Part shown: positions 7,401-13,441 of the stretch, in pieces
Layout of the letters: the number at the start of each line of letters is the position of its first letter
How positions within the stretch are numbered: the first letter of the stretch is position 1
From: a virus
Reading direction: 5' to 3' (one strand)
Length of the DNA stretch: 28,032 bases
Virus record (IMG/VR): IMGVR_UViG_3300050821_005836
Span: 1 to 28,032 of that record
Notes under the pieces: model-generated
Told to the model about the DNA's origin: nothing
The model's input: only the letters and a program-made list of their open reading frames with translations
Database searches by the model: none
Made by a program: the position numbers and the translations under genes

Positions 7401-7780
7401 GTTATACTAGGTATAGAATACGGATAGTATAAATATGCTGTTATATTTCCAGTCGGACTTCCTGTTTTTGAGAGATAAAAACTAGCATTGGTGAAACTCT
7501 GGCTTTGTGGTCCATTCTTAAATTGTTGACCTATATATGTGGTACCGCCGGAATACAAATTAAATGAGCCACTATAGTTTGATTCACTATAAAAATCTAT
7601 ATCATTCTCTCCGGTCAATGTCGCGGCCTGACGGCGATAATTGACATACGCAACACCAGGCATCCAGTGCGTTCCGACATTTCGCATGTTGCCGATGCCG
7701 AGGTAGGGGGAGGGAGAGATGCCATCCTGAAATCCGTCTATGACTATCTCATTATGTTCTTTGTCATATCTGTAAGCCAA
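4433..7780 (-). CDS. Large adhesin-like tail protein with nested Gly-rich domain
   Basis: 1115 aa; TTG start at 7780 (TTG GCT TAC). Residues 1-50 (IVIDGFQDGISPSPYLGIGNMRNV...PGVAYVNY) match the start of a large structural protein common in uncultured phages. Residues about 132-300 are a Gly/Ser/Asn-rich stretch with many Gly runs, like the polyglycine domains of receptor-binding tail proteins. This stretch interrupts a beta-sandwich whose halves are about 60-125 and 341-400. Residues about 635-695 have a widespread phage tail domain (FTTTG.LP...NTVYY...TQGTGTH). Residues about 713-775 hold the module shared with two neighbours. Around 450-520 and 800-950 repeated propeller-like segments (NYILDTSGQVWKQ) occur. 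It probably binds the host surface. Confidence 0.8.
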   Translation of the reverse strand: MAYRYDKEHNEIVIDGFQDGISPSPYLGIGNMRNVGTHWMPGVAYVNYRRQAATLTGENDIDFYSESNYSGSFNLYSGGTTYIGQQFKNGPQSQSFTNASFYLSKTGSPTGNITAYLYYPYSIPSITVSALVVGGGGGGGGTSSDIGGGGGGGQVLYNTSVPITPQAYSVTVGTGGAQGVNGNNSVFNAITALGGSKGNGSAGSGGASGSGKTGGTGNNSNASGGGGGDTGNGANSSGNNGGAGGTGTANSISGSSVTYSVGGGGGGQSSGPGGTSPGPGSGGGGADSFFPQAGSPGNNGIVIISCPTGIITATGGTHTTSGGNDIWTFTTSGTWTITSPAPATIVATSSPISASTLTGTPTLIPFTFSSTSLSANTTYLLGLSYTGGDVSDTVNVGYGITNEYTGMNAVNSTTTGSYWAYINSPTLNNLIYHAYGIDTMANPVQSAQSPAGLNYILDTSGQVWKQSSVNSSTFSLIANGPGRLGNGNGGIAYWNNYIVVFGDGLIEFCGNGTGDAAINSSNWNLNTAFFPLNQQTFTAQQFSLSGAPSGTYTGGTLAATNHYPSGESANWGYASTSTATIILSTGQTITGCTFTNGSSSFTTPSTVITGSPNTLVFISSPGLFHSTSIVTSGQQITFTTTGILPFPLQTNTVYYAVQSDYAAASGNTAYAFNVATTPGGTAIVLNTQGTGTHTFEVIEYINLPIGNVSNLTFTQALSSGTTSATIAGYTLPNGTAGGTEWLLPTGIYNLIDSNGNNISATFTLASGTVNFAPAISQYATGNFTVNIINPNVNSRAYTSTVDGNLYFINGQSMGAIIYADSNVTFNPGNGQTYAVQYSIFELATGSNAGSDSIVDMTDLQTTMVVAGKNHVYTWDYTSSFTNAPVPLGEPIQRIKNLLNSIYITAGQKGNVYVSNGSYVQLMYKIPDYVAGVIDPVWTFGDTMTHRGKIYFQAMAQNTSGTNILAGIFSLIVSPAVTGEVASGLVMEAQNSYGLTPVSGATGAGILIDNVPSSSGQDSYYSVYSTGSSSGAIDYNDTTVWQNFEPTIETDIIPIGTFLDKKTPGQIQFMLDRELATGDQIELSWRQSLSDSYTTPVVTSTTTLANAFGSNLAQIQ

Positions 7781-7793
7781 AGTTTTTTATTGA

Positions 7794-7934
7794 TTAAACC
7801 GAGTGAACTATCAAAGCGTGGAGTATCGGATCCGCATATAACGGCACTGTCGTCTGTTCATCTGCGTTCGAAACCGCAAGTTCCGATGGAACATCATTGC
7901 TGTCTCGTCTCGCCGTCGTGTGGTCTATTGACAT
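7794..7934 (-). CDS. Small conserved phage structural-region protein
   Basis: 46 aa, from ATG at 7934 to TAA at 7796-7794. The pattern RRDSNDVPSELAVSNADEQ, then TVPLYADPILHALIV, resembles a short protein often found among tail genes of uncultured phages (arginine, Asn-x-Val-Pro, Val-Ser, Asp, then Pro-Leu-Tyr-x-Asp-Pro and a hydrophobic end). It sits between the small beta-sandwich protein and the large adhesin-like protein, 13 bases before the latter's start, in the same direction. Function unknown; a virion or assembly role is inferred from context. Confidence 0.6.
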   Translation of the reverse strand: MSIDHTTARRDSNDVPSELAVSNADEQTTVPLYADPILHALIVHSV

Positions 7935-7941
7935 AGATTTG

Positions 7942-8268
7942 TTATCTATAAACTATGGTCATATCCTGGGCCGAGGTGGCTACAGTCACGAATAGTCCTA
8001 CTGCATAGTATAGGTTATACGTAAGGGTGACCGGTACCACCGTCGCGGTGCCGGTTATCGTTCCGATCTTGACGCCGGAAGTCGATGTGCCGTCGTATAA
8101 AGTGACGAGACCTGTTCCGCCGAATGTATTGAACGTGATTGAATATAAATATCCTTCGCCCGCCTTTATCTGGAAACCTGCCGTGGTGGCCGTTATGTTA
8201 CAGAACGTTCCGACATTAACCGGTTGTCCCATGGTCAGAGTCGGTGTTCCTGTGGTTGGATTTGCCAT
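7942..8268 (-). CDS. Small beta-sandwich virion protein
   Basis: 108 aa, almost entirely beta-strand-like. GFQIKAGEGYLYSITFNTFGG, then a VTLYDGTSTSGVKIGTITG stretch, then AQDMTIVYR at the end is a pattern seen often in small phage structural proteins. The start at 8268 overlaps the end of the coiled-coil gene by 53 bp in another frame. A later ATG (8232) would cut the N-terminus but remove most of the overlap. It may be a decoration or tail-surface subunit; this is inference. Confidence 0.75.
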   Translation of the reverse strand: MANPTTGTPTLTMGQPVNVGTFCNITATTAGFQIKAGEGYLYSITFNTFGGTGLVTLYDGTSTSGVKIGTITGTATVVPVTLTYNLYYAVGLFVTVATSAQDMTIVYR

Positions 8269-8974
8269 TTTGTTGTAATGCCTGCTGGGTCTGCATTAAG
8301 ACCTTATATTTGCTGTTAATAAAACGTTCCCGACGGGCGAGTTCGCGGACTGACTTTTCTATCGCCGCCTCCCGCACTTCGATGTCCCGGAGCTTCAATG
8401 CCAATTCCTCTGCTTTTTTATCAAGTTGATTGTTTTCCGCATCAATCCTCGATTGTGCTTCGGCTTTGGCTATTTGGGCACTTTCGAGGATGGAATGGGC
8501 TGATTTTACCTCATTCTTTGCCCTCTCCCTTTCGCTGTGGGCTTCTTTAAGGGCCAACTCGATACTTTCCCTGTCTTTCTCGTTTTGGAGGCGTATACGA
8601 GAGATTTCAGCCCTTTCCTGTTCTACGACAGTTTTGATGTGTTCCACTTCGTCGTAGCGTGCATCCAGTTCACCTATCCGGATATTCCTGATTGATTCCC
8701 ATTCCTCATCGAACGGAGCTTTGAGATTTTTATTATGACGTTCCAAAACCTCAACTTCGTACTTTAATTTCTCCTTTGAGGCAAAGAAATCGTCGAGTTC
8801 CTTTTGAATGCGCTTCGTTGTCTCGGTGCGGAACTTTTCCAAGTTATTCTGCTCCTTAATGAGCTCGATCCGAACATCATCCACTTTTCTGGCAAGTGAC
8901 AAACCGATTTTAGCTTCCTCCTGCTGTTCGAGAAGGCGACTTTTGACTATTTCGCTTTTCTCGGGAAGTCTCAT
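8216..8974 (-). CDS. Long coiled-coil protein in the structural operon
   Basis: 252 aa. From about residue 5 to 225 it is nearly continuous charged helix rich in Glu, Lys, Arg and Ala, with heptad spacing and no membrane segment. A short polar tail follows. Its ATG (8974) overlaps the TGA of the preceding gene (TGATG), a sign of translational coupling. Length and position after the 157-aa protein fit a conserved coiled-coil protein of uncultured phages. It seems too short for a tape measure of a long tail; a fibre, assembly or internal protein is possible. Confidence 0.8.
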   Translation of the reverse strand: MRLPEKSEIVKSRLLEQQEEAKIGLSLARKVDDVRIELIKEQNNLEKFRTETTKRIQKELDDFFASKEKLKYEVEVLERHNKNLKAPFDEEWESIRNIRIGELDARYDEVEHIKTVVEQERAEISRIRLQNEKDRESIELALKEAHSERERAKNEVKSAHSILESAQIAKAEAQSRIDAENNQLDKKAEELALKLRDIEVREAAIEKSVRELARRERFINSKYKVLMQTQQALQQNGKSNHRNTDSDHGTTG

Positions 8975-9447
8975 CAGAATGTTTCGCCTTTACCGGTCAC
9001 CAACGATTCGCCCTCTTGGATGGGATGCGTCACCCGGGCCTTTGGCCGCTTCTTGCCCTCGGGTTCCTCGTCGGTAGTCCTGACTTCTCCCATCGGAAGC
9101 GGTTCGAGACACCGTGAAATCAAAGCGTCAAGGTCGTTTTCGGTGTACGAAACTGCGGCATGGATGCTTTGAACTCCCTTATTCATCTCGTTCAACGTAC
9201 CGGCCCGTTTTGACTTTCGAAACTCCCTATCGGCCAATTGCTTGGCAAACATGGTGCGGATGTTAAAGGTCTCAATCGGAGACGCCGTGGGGATAAAAAT
9301 GGGAACGGTTGACTTTGGAGGATACGAATAGACCACGTTATTCCATTTCGCCGAAAACTCCTCATCGGAGAAATTAGTGAAATGGAGCGTGCCTTTGTAA
9401 TCCTTTGGAAGCTCTGACGCAAACTTGTACTTGGTATTCGGGTTCAT
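8974..9447 (-). CDS. Conserved phage virion-region protein
   Basis: 157 aa. The N-terminal half has the recognisable arrangement KWNNVVYSYPPKSTVPIFIP, then SPIETFNIRTMFAKQLADREFRKS, which I recall from many uncultured phage genomes between capsid and coiled-coil genes. The C-terminal third is charged and Pro/Glu/Lys-rich, probably disordered. It is translationally coupled to the coiled-coil gene downstream. Two small hairpins with GCAA loops lie just before its ATG. Biochemical role unknown. Confidence 0.75.
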   Translation of the reverse strand: MNPNTKYKFASELPKDYKGTLHFTNFSDEEFSAKWNNVVYSYPPKSTVPIFIPTASPIETFNIRTMFAKQLADREFRKSKRAGTLNEMNKGVQSIHAAVSYTENDLDALISRCLEPLPMGEVRTTDEEPEGKKRPKARVTHPIQEGESLVTGKGETF

Positions 9448-9455
9448 GTTGTTTT

Positions 9456-9492
9456 CCCTTTGCAGGGCGGTTAATTTTTCTCTTTGCAGAGA
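9456..9492 (-). promoter_or_regulatory. Two tandem GCAA-loop hairpins in the leader of the 157-aa gene
   Basis: Minus strand: TCTCT-GCAA-AGAGA (9492-9479) and CCCT-GCAA-AGGG (9467-9456), each preceded by ATTAAC and followed by AAAA. The two copies differ by a compensated stem change, which supports an RNA role. A third GCAA-loop hairpin lies in the scaffold leader (13357-13370). Confidence 0.45.
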
Positions 9493-9560
9493 GTTAATAA
9501 ACGGTAGCCATTATAGGCTCCATAAAATCCCCCTCAATGAATGAGAGAGATTTTAGGAAA

Positions 9561-10502
9561 CTACATATTTAACATGATAGGGAACGAAGTCGAAGCTGTA
9601 GCCGCAGTAACTGCATTGCCGATGACTGCAACATCGCCTGTCGAGGCACGAACTGCACCTGCGACCGATGTCGATGGCATGACTGCCGCACCCGCCGTCA
9701 ACGTGCCTGCCGCGTCATTTGTACCCGCCGCGAAACCATGACAGGCGATCAAACCGTACTGTACTGTTCCGGCAACGTTAACGAGACCGGCTGACGTATA
9801 TGTCGTCGCTACCGACGCCGCAATGGCTGTCAATGTCATTCCGACTGGAGCAGATGTCTGTGTCGTAGGATTGATGATGACACCGCCTGTTGGAGAACCA
9901 GTCGTACCGCTTCCGCCCAAACCACCGTACTGATTGTAGTGGAGGTTTACCTTTGAAGTGGCGTCAAGCGTAACTTGGATTGCGTCTTCAAGGGTTACAA
10001 GGAATGTAGCGCCCGATATTGCAGGTTGATGCGATGAAATTTTAAACATCTGACCGATACCAGTGCCTGCGCTGACGATAATATAGCCCTGCGCGTACTG
10101 ATTGACGTTAAGGACGGTTGTTCCGTTCGTAACGAGAATCTGGAAACTTCCCGCCGTTGCAGGCGTAGCCGTTGGAACGGTTATTGCCAGTGCCGTTACG
10201 GAGAACGCTGCGATTGGAGCCGCCTGTTGAACAAGCGTTCCTGCAGCAAGCGCACCCACGCCATTGGCTACAAGGACAAGCTCACGACCGTCTGCAGTGT
10301 CAAACTTCTCACCTACATAGGTGCAGAAGTTCGGGTCGTAGAAACCTGTGCCCGGTGTTGGCTGTGCCCCGTTTGCAGGGTTGGCGGAGTATGCCTGCGC
10401 TCCTGAAATTGGAGTTGAGGTGCCGATATAGTTGGAAGCCGTCGAAGCCGTTCCGAACGGATTCAAGATTCCTACTGCCGGACGTTGAGTAATTTTGCTC
10501 AT
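9561..10502 (-). CDS. Ala/Thr/Gly-rich head or decoration protein
   Basis: 313 aa. The N-terminus (residues 1-55) is Ala/Ser/Pro-rich and probably extended. The middle contains PNFCTYVGEKFDTADGRELVLVANG, then beta-rich repeats. The C-terminal third has VQYGLIACHGFAAGTNDAAG and ends in TSFPIMLNM. This is the style of abundant capsid-associated proteins in uncultured phages, encoded just after the major capsid gene. No enzyme motif is visible. Capsid decoration or minor head role is inferred from composition and position. Confidence 0.75.
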   Translation of the reverse strand: MSKITQRPAVGILNPFGTASTASNYIGTSTPISGAQAYSANPANGAQPTPGTGFYDPNFCTYVGEKFDTADGRELVLVANGVGALAAGTLVQQAAPIAAFSVTALAITVPTATPATAGSFQILVTNGTTVLNVNQYAQGYIIVSAGTGIGQMFKISSHQPAISGATFLVTLEDAIQVTLDATSKVNLHYNQYGGLGGSGTTGSPTGGVIINPTTQTSAPVGMTLTAIAASVATTYTSAGLVNVAGTVQYGLIACHGFAAGTNDAAGTLTAGAAVMPSTSVAGAVRASTGDVAVIGNAVTAATASTSFPIMLNM

Positions 10503-10528
10503 TTGTGATTAGTGATTAAGCTGATAAT

Positions 10529-11071
10529 TTATAACGGAATGTACGGAATGCGGATTTCCTCCGTAGTGGTTGCCGTGGTAAGACCGCTGTTGGCCACGCC
10601 CGAAGCGCCCGCCACGCAGTTCATGTATGACCCTGCCGCCCAATCGTGGGCGACCGAAGTCGAAGCGAGGCTTGTGTACGAATTGTACGACAATATGGCG
10701 GTGCCCAGAGCATTGAGGGTAGTATTGAACGTATAGTTTGAGTTTGAGTTCAAATCATACGGTTCCGTGCTCGTTGCGCATTGGACCAGTTCGGCGGATG
10801 TCGAACCCACGCCGGAGGTGCCACTAATTGCGATGTCGACCGACAGGACGATTCTGTCATTCGCATCGGTGTTCAACATCGAGAACCATGTGCTTGTCGC
10901 GGTGCCGTTTCCTGCAATCTGCGCAATGCGGGCAACATTGTTTATGGTACCTGGAGCGAGGTTGGATCCCCCGACGAGTTGCGGTCTTGAACGGAACATG
11001 AAGTATCCGATGCCGACGCCCACGATGACCGCGCCCACGATACCCAAAATATATTTTAGTTGTGTATTCAT
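10529..11071 (-). CDS. Membrane-anchored Thr/Ser-rich protein in the head gene region
   Basis: 180 aa. Residues about 7-27 form a clear transmembrane or signal-anchor helix (KYILGIVGAVIVGVGIGYFMF), followed by an Arg and a beta-rich outer domain full of Thr, Ser, Ala and Asn, with two cysteines (C107 and C153). A membrane anchor is unusual for a capsid-region protein. TST-rich text of this kind is common in Parcubacteria-like surface proteins. It lies between an 89-aa beta protein and the 313-aa head protein, with spacings of 1 and 26 bases. It could be a virion protein inserting in the membrane or a surface-expressed phage protein. Function not recognised. Confidence 0.7.
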   Translation of the reverse strand: MNTQLKYILGIVGAVIVGVGIGYFMFRSRPQLVGGSNLAPGTINNVARIAQIAGNGTATSTWFSMLNTDANDRIVLSVDIAISGTSGVGSTSAELVQCATSTEPYDLNSNSNYTFNTTLNALGTAILSYNSYTSLASTSVAHDWAAGSYMNCVAGASGVANSGLTTATTTEEIRIPYIPL

Positions 11072-11072
11072 G

Positions 11073-11342
11073 TTAGAGGACGATGTAGGTTAGTGGTAAT
11101 GTTGACTGTTCCGATGCCGATGAAGTGATGACGACCTGACCTGCCGTGACGGTGTACGACCATTGACCGGATGCCTGTACGCTTGTCCCCGTCACATAAC
11201 AATCTATGAATGAGTTGGGGGAGATGTACGAATCCTTGATAGTGGTCGTGTTTCCTCCCGCGCCCCATGTGGTCGTATTGAGCTGTTTTACTTTAAGGGG
11301 GGGAAAACTTGACTGTGGTGACTGATGTCCTGTAGTTGCCAT
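11073..11342 (-). CDS. Small beta-rich capsid-associated protein
   Basis: 89 aa. The sequence is mostly predicted beta-strand: TTTIKDSYISPNSFIDCYVTG, then QWSYTVTAGQVVITSSASE. The arrangement of an I-K-D-S start, V-T-G turn, W-strand and I-T-S-S strand is typical of a short protein found beside capsid genes in uncultured phages. It is the first gene after the major capsid protein, so a decoration or cement role is the simplest guess. No catalytic motif. Confidence 0.7.
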   Translation of the reverse strand: MATTGHQSPQSSFPPLKVKQLNTTTWGAGGNTTTIKDSYISPNSFIDCYVTGTSVQASGQWSYTVTAGQVVITSSASEQSTLPLTYIVL

Positions 11343-11398
11343 TTTTGGTTATTTAGGTACCGTTAGATTTTTGCTTTCGCGTATTCCTTTTACGGTTA

Positions 11399-11418
11399 AC
11401 CGTTAAGCTAATAATCAA
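11399..11418 (-). repeat. Recurrent intergenic motif ATTATYAGYTTAACGGT, capsid copy
   Basis: It matches 17 of 20 bases of 13321-13340. Shorter core copies (ATTATYAGYTTAA on the minus strand) lie at 10515-10529 and 15109-15122. All follow stop codons or precede starts within the structural arm. This copy is joined to a 12-bp perfect palindrome ACGGTTAACCGT (11392-11403). Confidence 0.4.
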
Positions 11419-12467
11419 CTTCCGGTGACGTTCGTGAGAGCGGCATTCCTCCAAGGCTGGACACAGACAAGCTGACCTCCGAGGATGACGAAGCCGTTAA
11501 TTGCGCCCATGTTGTAGGCCTTTATCCAGCCCGTCCAGGTGAATGCGCCCGGCGGAGAGTACATTGAATCTTCGTAGACGTTGCCCTGAATGTCCGCAGT
11601 CTTCTGGCTGATGGTCGTGCCCTCCCACCACTTCAAAGCGTAGAAGTTAAGGAACTCGGTGTTGAGCATGTATATCGTTCCCGTCGTGACTTTCTTGTCG
11701 CGGAAGAACGACATGCCATCCCACACAAGGTCCGCGTATCCTGAAACGGAGGCGGTCTCCTTGTTCTTCATTGCCGAAGCCTCAAAGCCCGTCATCATGT
11801 TCCTCTGGAACGGCGTGTAGAGCTGTTCCAGGTATGCCCATGTGGTGTAATCCGTAAGAAGCATGTCCGGTCGGATTGGCCCGTCGGAAATGTTGTTCCA
11901 CGATGTTCGGAGCGACAACAGGGTAATGTTGCCGCTGATGTTGTTGATGTAGGCGTTCAAACCCTGATAGGTTGCGCGTGAGAGTCCGCCGTAATTTGCA
12001 AGGTCTGAACCGTTGTCAACGATGCCTGCGAGACCCATCGGTGCTTTTCCGTCGGAGGCCGTGCCGTCTCCCTGAAGATAGTTGCCGATGTCGTCGGCGG
12101 CGTCCTGTCCCCGGGCCTTCATGGTTACCTCCATGAGGTCGAGGACTTTGAGCGCACCGTTGCCTTCCGCCCTGTTCTGGGAAATATCCGTGCCCGCAAT
12201 AGCGATATTCGTTGCGACGAATGCCGGATAAAAGAACATGTTCACAGTCGTCGGAATCTGATTGATTGGGAGAACGTCGAAACCGGAGAAAGGAACGGAT
12301 GCGATGCCTTTCTGATATTTGATTGGCTGAAGCATCTGCGAACCCTTCCATCGTTTTACTTTGGACAGAATCTTACCGAAAAAGTAGTTATCGCGTAAGA
12401 CCTGATCCTGCCACTCCGGTGCCAAGTACTGGTTGGTAGTGGTCTGTATAAGGTTATTTGGCCCCAT
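11415..12467 (-). CDS. Major capsid protein (HK97-fold type, inferred)
   Basis: 350 aa. It follows the scaffold gene by 17 bases in the standard scaffold-capsid order. The N-terminus (TTTNQYLAPEWQDQVLRDNYFFGKIL) and later TNIAIAGTDISQN...DLMEVTMKARGQDAADDIGNYLQGDG are typical of phage major capsid proteins with an N-arm, spine helix and P-domain; the C-terminus ends in GAINGFVILGGQLVCVQPW. No protease gene is visible between portal and capsid, so maturation cleavage may be absent. A recurrent A/T-rich motif lies just behind its stop codon (11399-11418). Assignment is from gene order and recalled pattern. Confidence 0.85.
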   Translation of the reverse strand: MGPNNLIQTTTNQYLAPEWQDQVLRDNYFFGKILSKVKRWKGSQMLQPIKYQKGIASVPFSGFDVLPINQIPTTVNMFFYPAFVATNIAIAGTDISQNRAEGNGALKVLDLMEVTMKARGQDAADDIGNYLQGDGTASDGKAPMGLAGIVDNGSDLANYGGLSRATYQGLNAYINNISGNITLLSLRTSWNNISDGPIRPDMLLTDYTTWAYLEQLYTPFQRNMMTGFEASAMKNKETASVSGYADLVWDGMSFFRDKKVTTGTIYMLNTEFLNFYALKWWEGTTISQKTADIQGNVYEDSMYSPPGAFTWTGWIKAYNMGAINGFVILGGQLVCVQPWRNAALTNVTGS

Positions 12468-12484
12468 AAATTAAATAAATAATG

Positions 12485-13255
12485 TTAGCTGTTAATGTGT
12501 TGCAGATATTCTATGTAGTCTCTGCCGCTTTTGAATTTCGGTGCCTGCGGAGAGCCGGTACTGCCCGATGAGGTCATGCTCCTGTCTGCGAGAGCTTTTT
12601 GACGCTGGGACGTTTCGCTTGGTTGTTTCTTCGATAGCTGCTGATACACCTCGAACGAACTGACGAAATCGGGAAATGAATCCGTAGTCAGCTTTTCAAG
12701 GAAGTCGATGTACCCGTTGCGAAGCTTCTGGCTCTCTTTCGTATCACCCGACAAGTCCACGTCAAACTCTTTTTCAACGAGAGACAAACCTTGGTCGATG
12801 GTCTGGGAGTCTTTGGCTTCTTCTTGGGCTACAGCCTCGCGCTCTTTCTTGATTTCGTTTACGGCACGGGTGTAGGCCCGTTCCTCAACGTCCTTCAATT
12901 GCTTTTCCATGAAAGACTTGGCGAACCTGCCCTCGGGCGTGTCTCCGTAAAACTTCACTTCGTCTGGGTTGGATGACGTACTGGCACGCTGTCCAAGCTC
13001 CATGATGGCGGCGGCCCGTTCTTCGGCCTTGATTCTCGCCTCACGGTCTGCCTGGGCCTGTTGGCGTACTTCCTCCATTTCCCTGACGAAACGCCGTTCA
13101 CGTCGGTTTCGGGGTGAATCATCGTCCTCCGCCTTTGCAGGCTTTGGTTCGGTCTTCACCTCGCCTCCGAGAATGTCGCTGTCGTTCGTCAACTTGATAT
13201 CGTCCGACTTCAATCCTTGCAGGAAATCGGCCTCTGCATTGTTTGTTTTTTCCAT
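12485..13255 (-). CDS. Capsid scaffold protein
   Basis: 256 aa, highly charged and helical. There is an acidic N-terminus, then a basic patch RNRRERRFVREMEEVRQQ (about 50-67), a long Glu/Lys/Ala-rich helical middle, and a C-terminal Ser/Thr/Gly linker ending in KFKSGRDYIEYLQHINS. This matches the usual build of scaffolds, whose C-terminal end contacts the capsid protein. It lies directly before the major capsid gene. It is first in a transcription unit whose promoter (13412-13441) and leader hairpin (13344-13376) precede it. Confidence 0.85.
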   Translation of the reverse strand: MEKTNNAEADFLQGLKSDDIKLTNDSDILGGEVKTEPKPAKAEDDDSPRNRRERRFVREMEEVRQQAQADREARIKAEERAAAIMELGQRASTSSNPDEVKFYGDTPEGRFAKSFMEKQLKDVEERAYTRAVNEIKKEREAVAQEEAKDSQTIDQGLSLVEKEFDVDLSGDTKESQKLRNGYIDFLEKLTTDSFPDFVSSFEVYQQLSKKQPSETSQRQKALADRSMTSSGSTGSPQAPKFKSGRDYIEYLQHINS

Positions 13256-13320
13256 AGGTTTACTCTTTTACAAGAGGTTTGATGCAGACTTTTTGTTATG
13301 GATTCCTGGGTAAGCCTTAA

Positions 13321-13340
13321 ACCGTTAAACTGATAATCCA
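13321..13340 (-). repeat. Recurrent intergenic motif, scaffold leader copy
   Basis: Minus-strand TGGATTATCAGTTTAACGGT lies between the leader hairpin and the scaffold ATG. It is the second long copy of the motif at 11399-11418. Confidence 0.4.
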
Positions 13341-13343
13341 AAT

Positions 13344-13376
13344 AAAAACAGAGCCGTCCTTTTGCAAGGAAAGCTC
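13344..13376 (-). terminator. Leader hairpin with U-tract upstream of the scaffold gene
   Basis: Minus strand: GAGC...GCTC (13376-13373/13354-13351) encloses TCCTT-GCAA-AAGGA (13370-13357), with a 2x2 internal loop, and is followed by TGTTTTTAT. It is placed about 30 nt after the predicted start of transcription and about 90 nt before the scaffold ATG. It could attenuate the capsid operon, or stop transcripts from the upstream gene. Confidence 0.6.
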
Positions 13377-13411
13377 GTTTAGAGTTTGTCTTTATTTGGT
13401 TTGACTAAAGT

Positions 13412-13441
13412 ATACTACTAAACAAAAAACGTGCAAGTCAA
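13412..13441 (-). promoter_or_regulatory. Predicted promoter for the scaffold-capsid operon
   Basis: Minus-strand TTGACT (13441-13436), 18-nt spacer, TAGTAT (13417-13412). The -35 starts directly behind the TAA of the glycoside-hydrolase-like gene. Spacing and -10 match the plus-strand promoter at 2862-2891. Confidence 0.6.

Noticed and set aside
10172-10492. Plus-strand 106-codon frame opposite the 313-aa head protein
   Set aside because: Basic, Leu/Arg-rich shadow with no start context; the minus frame has a conserved pattern and neat spacing.
11392-11403. 12-bp palindrome ACGGTTAACCGT as a possible operator or restriction-type site
   Set aside because: It occurs once only at full length and is explained as part of the recurrent intergenic motif; no promoter adjoins it.
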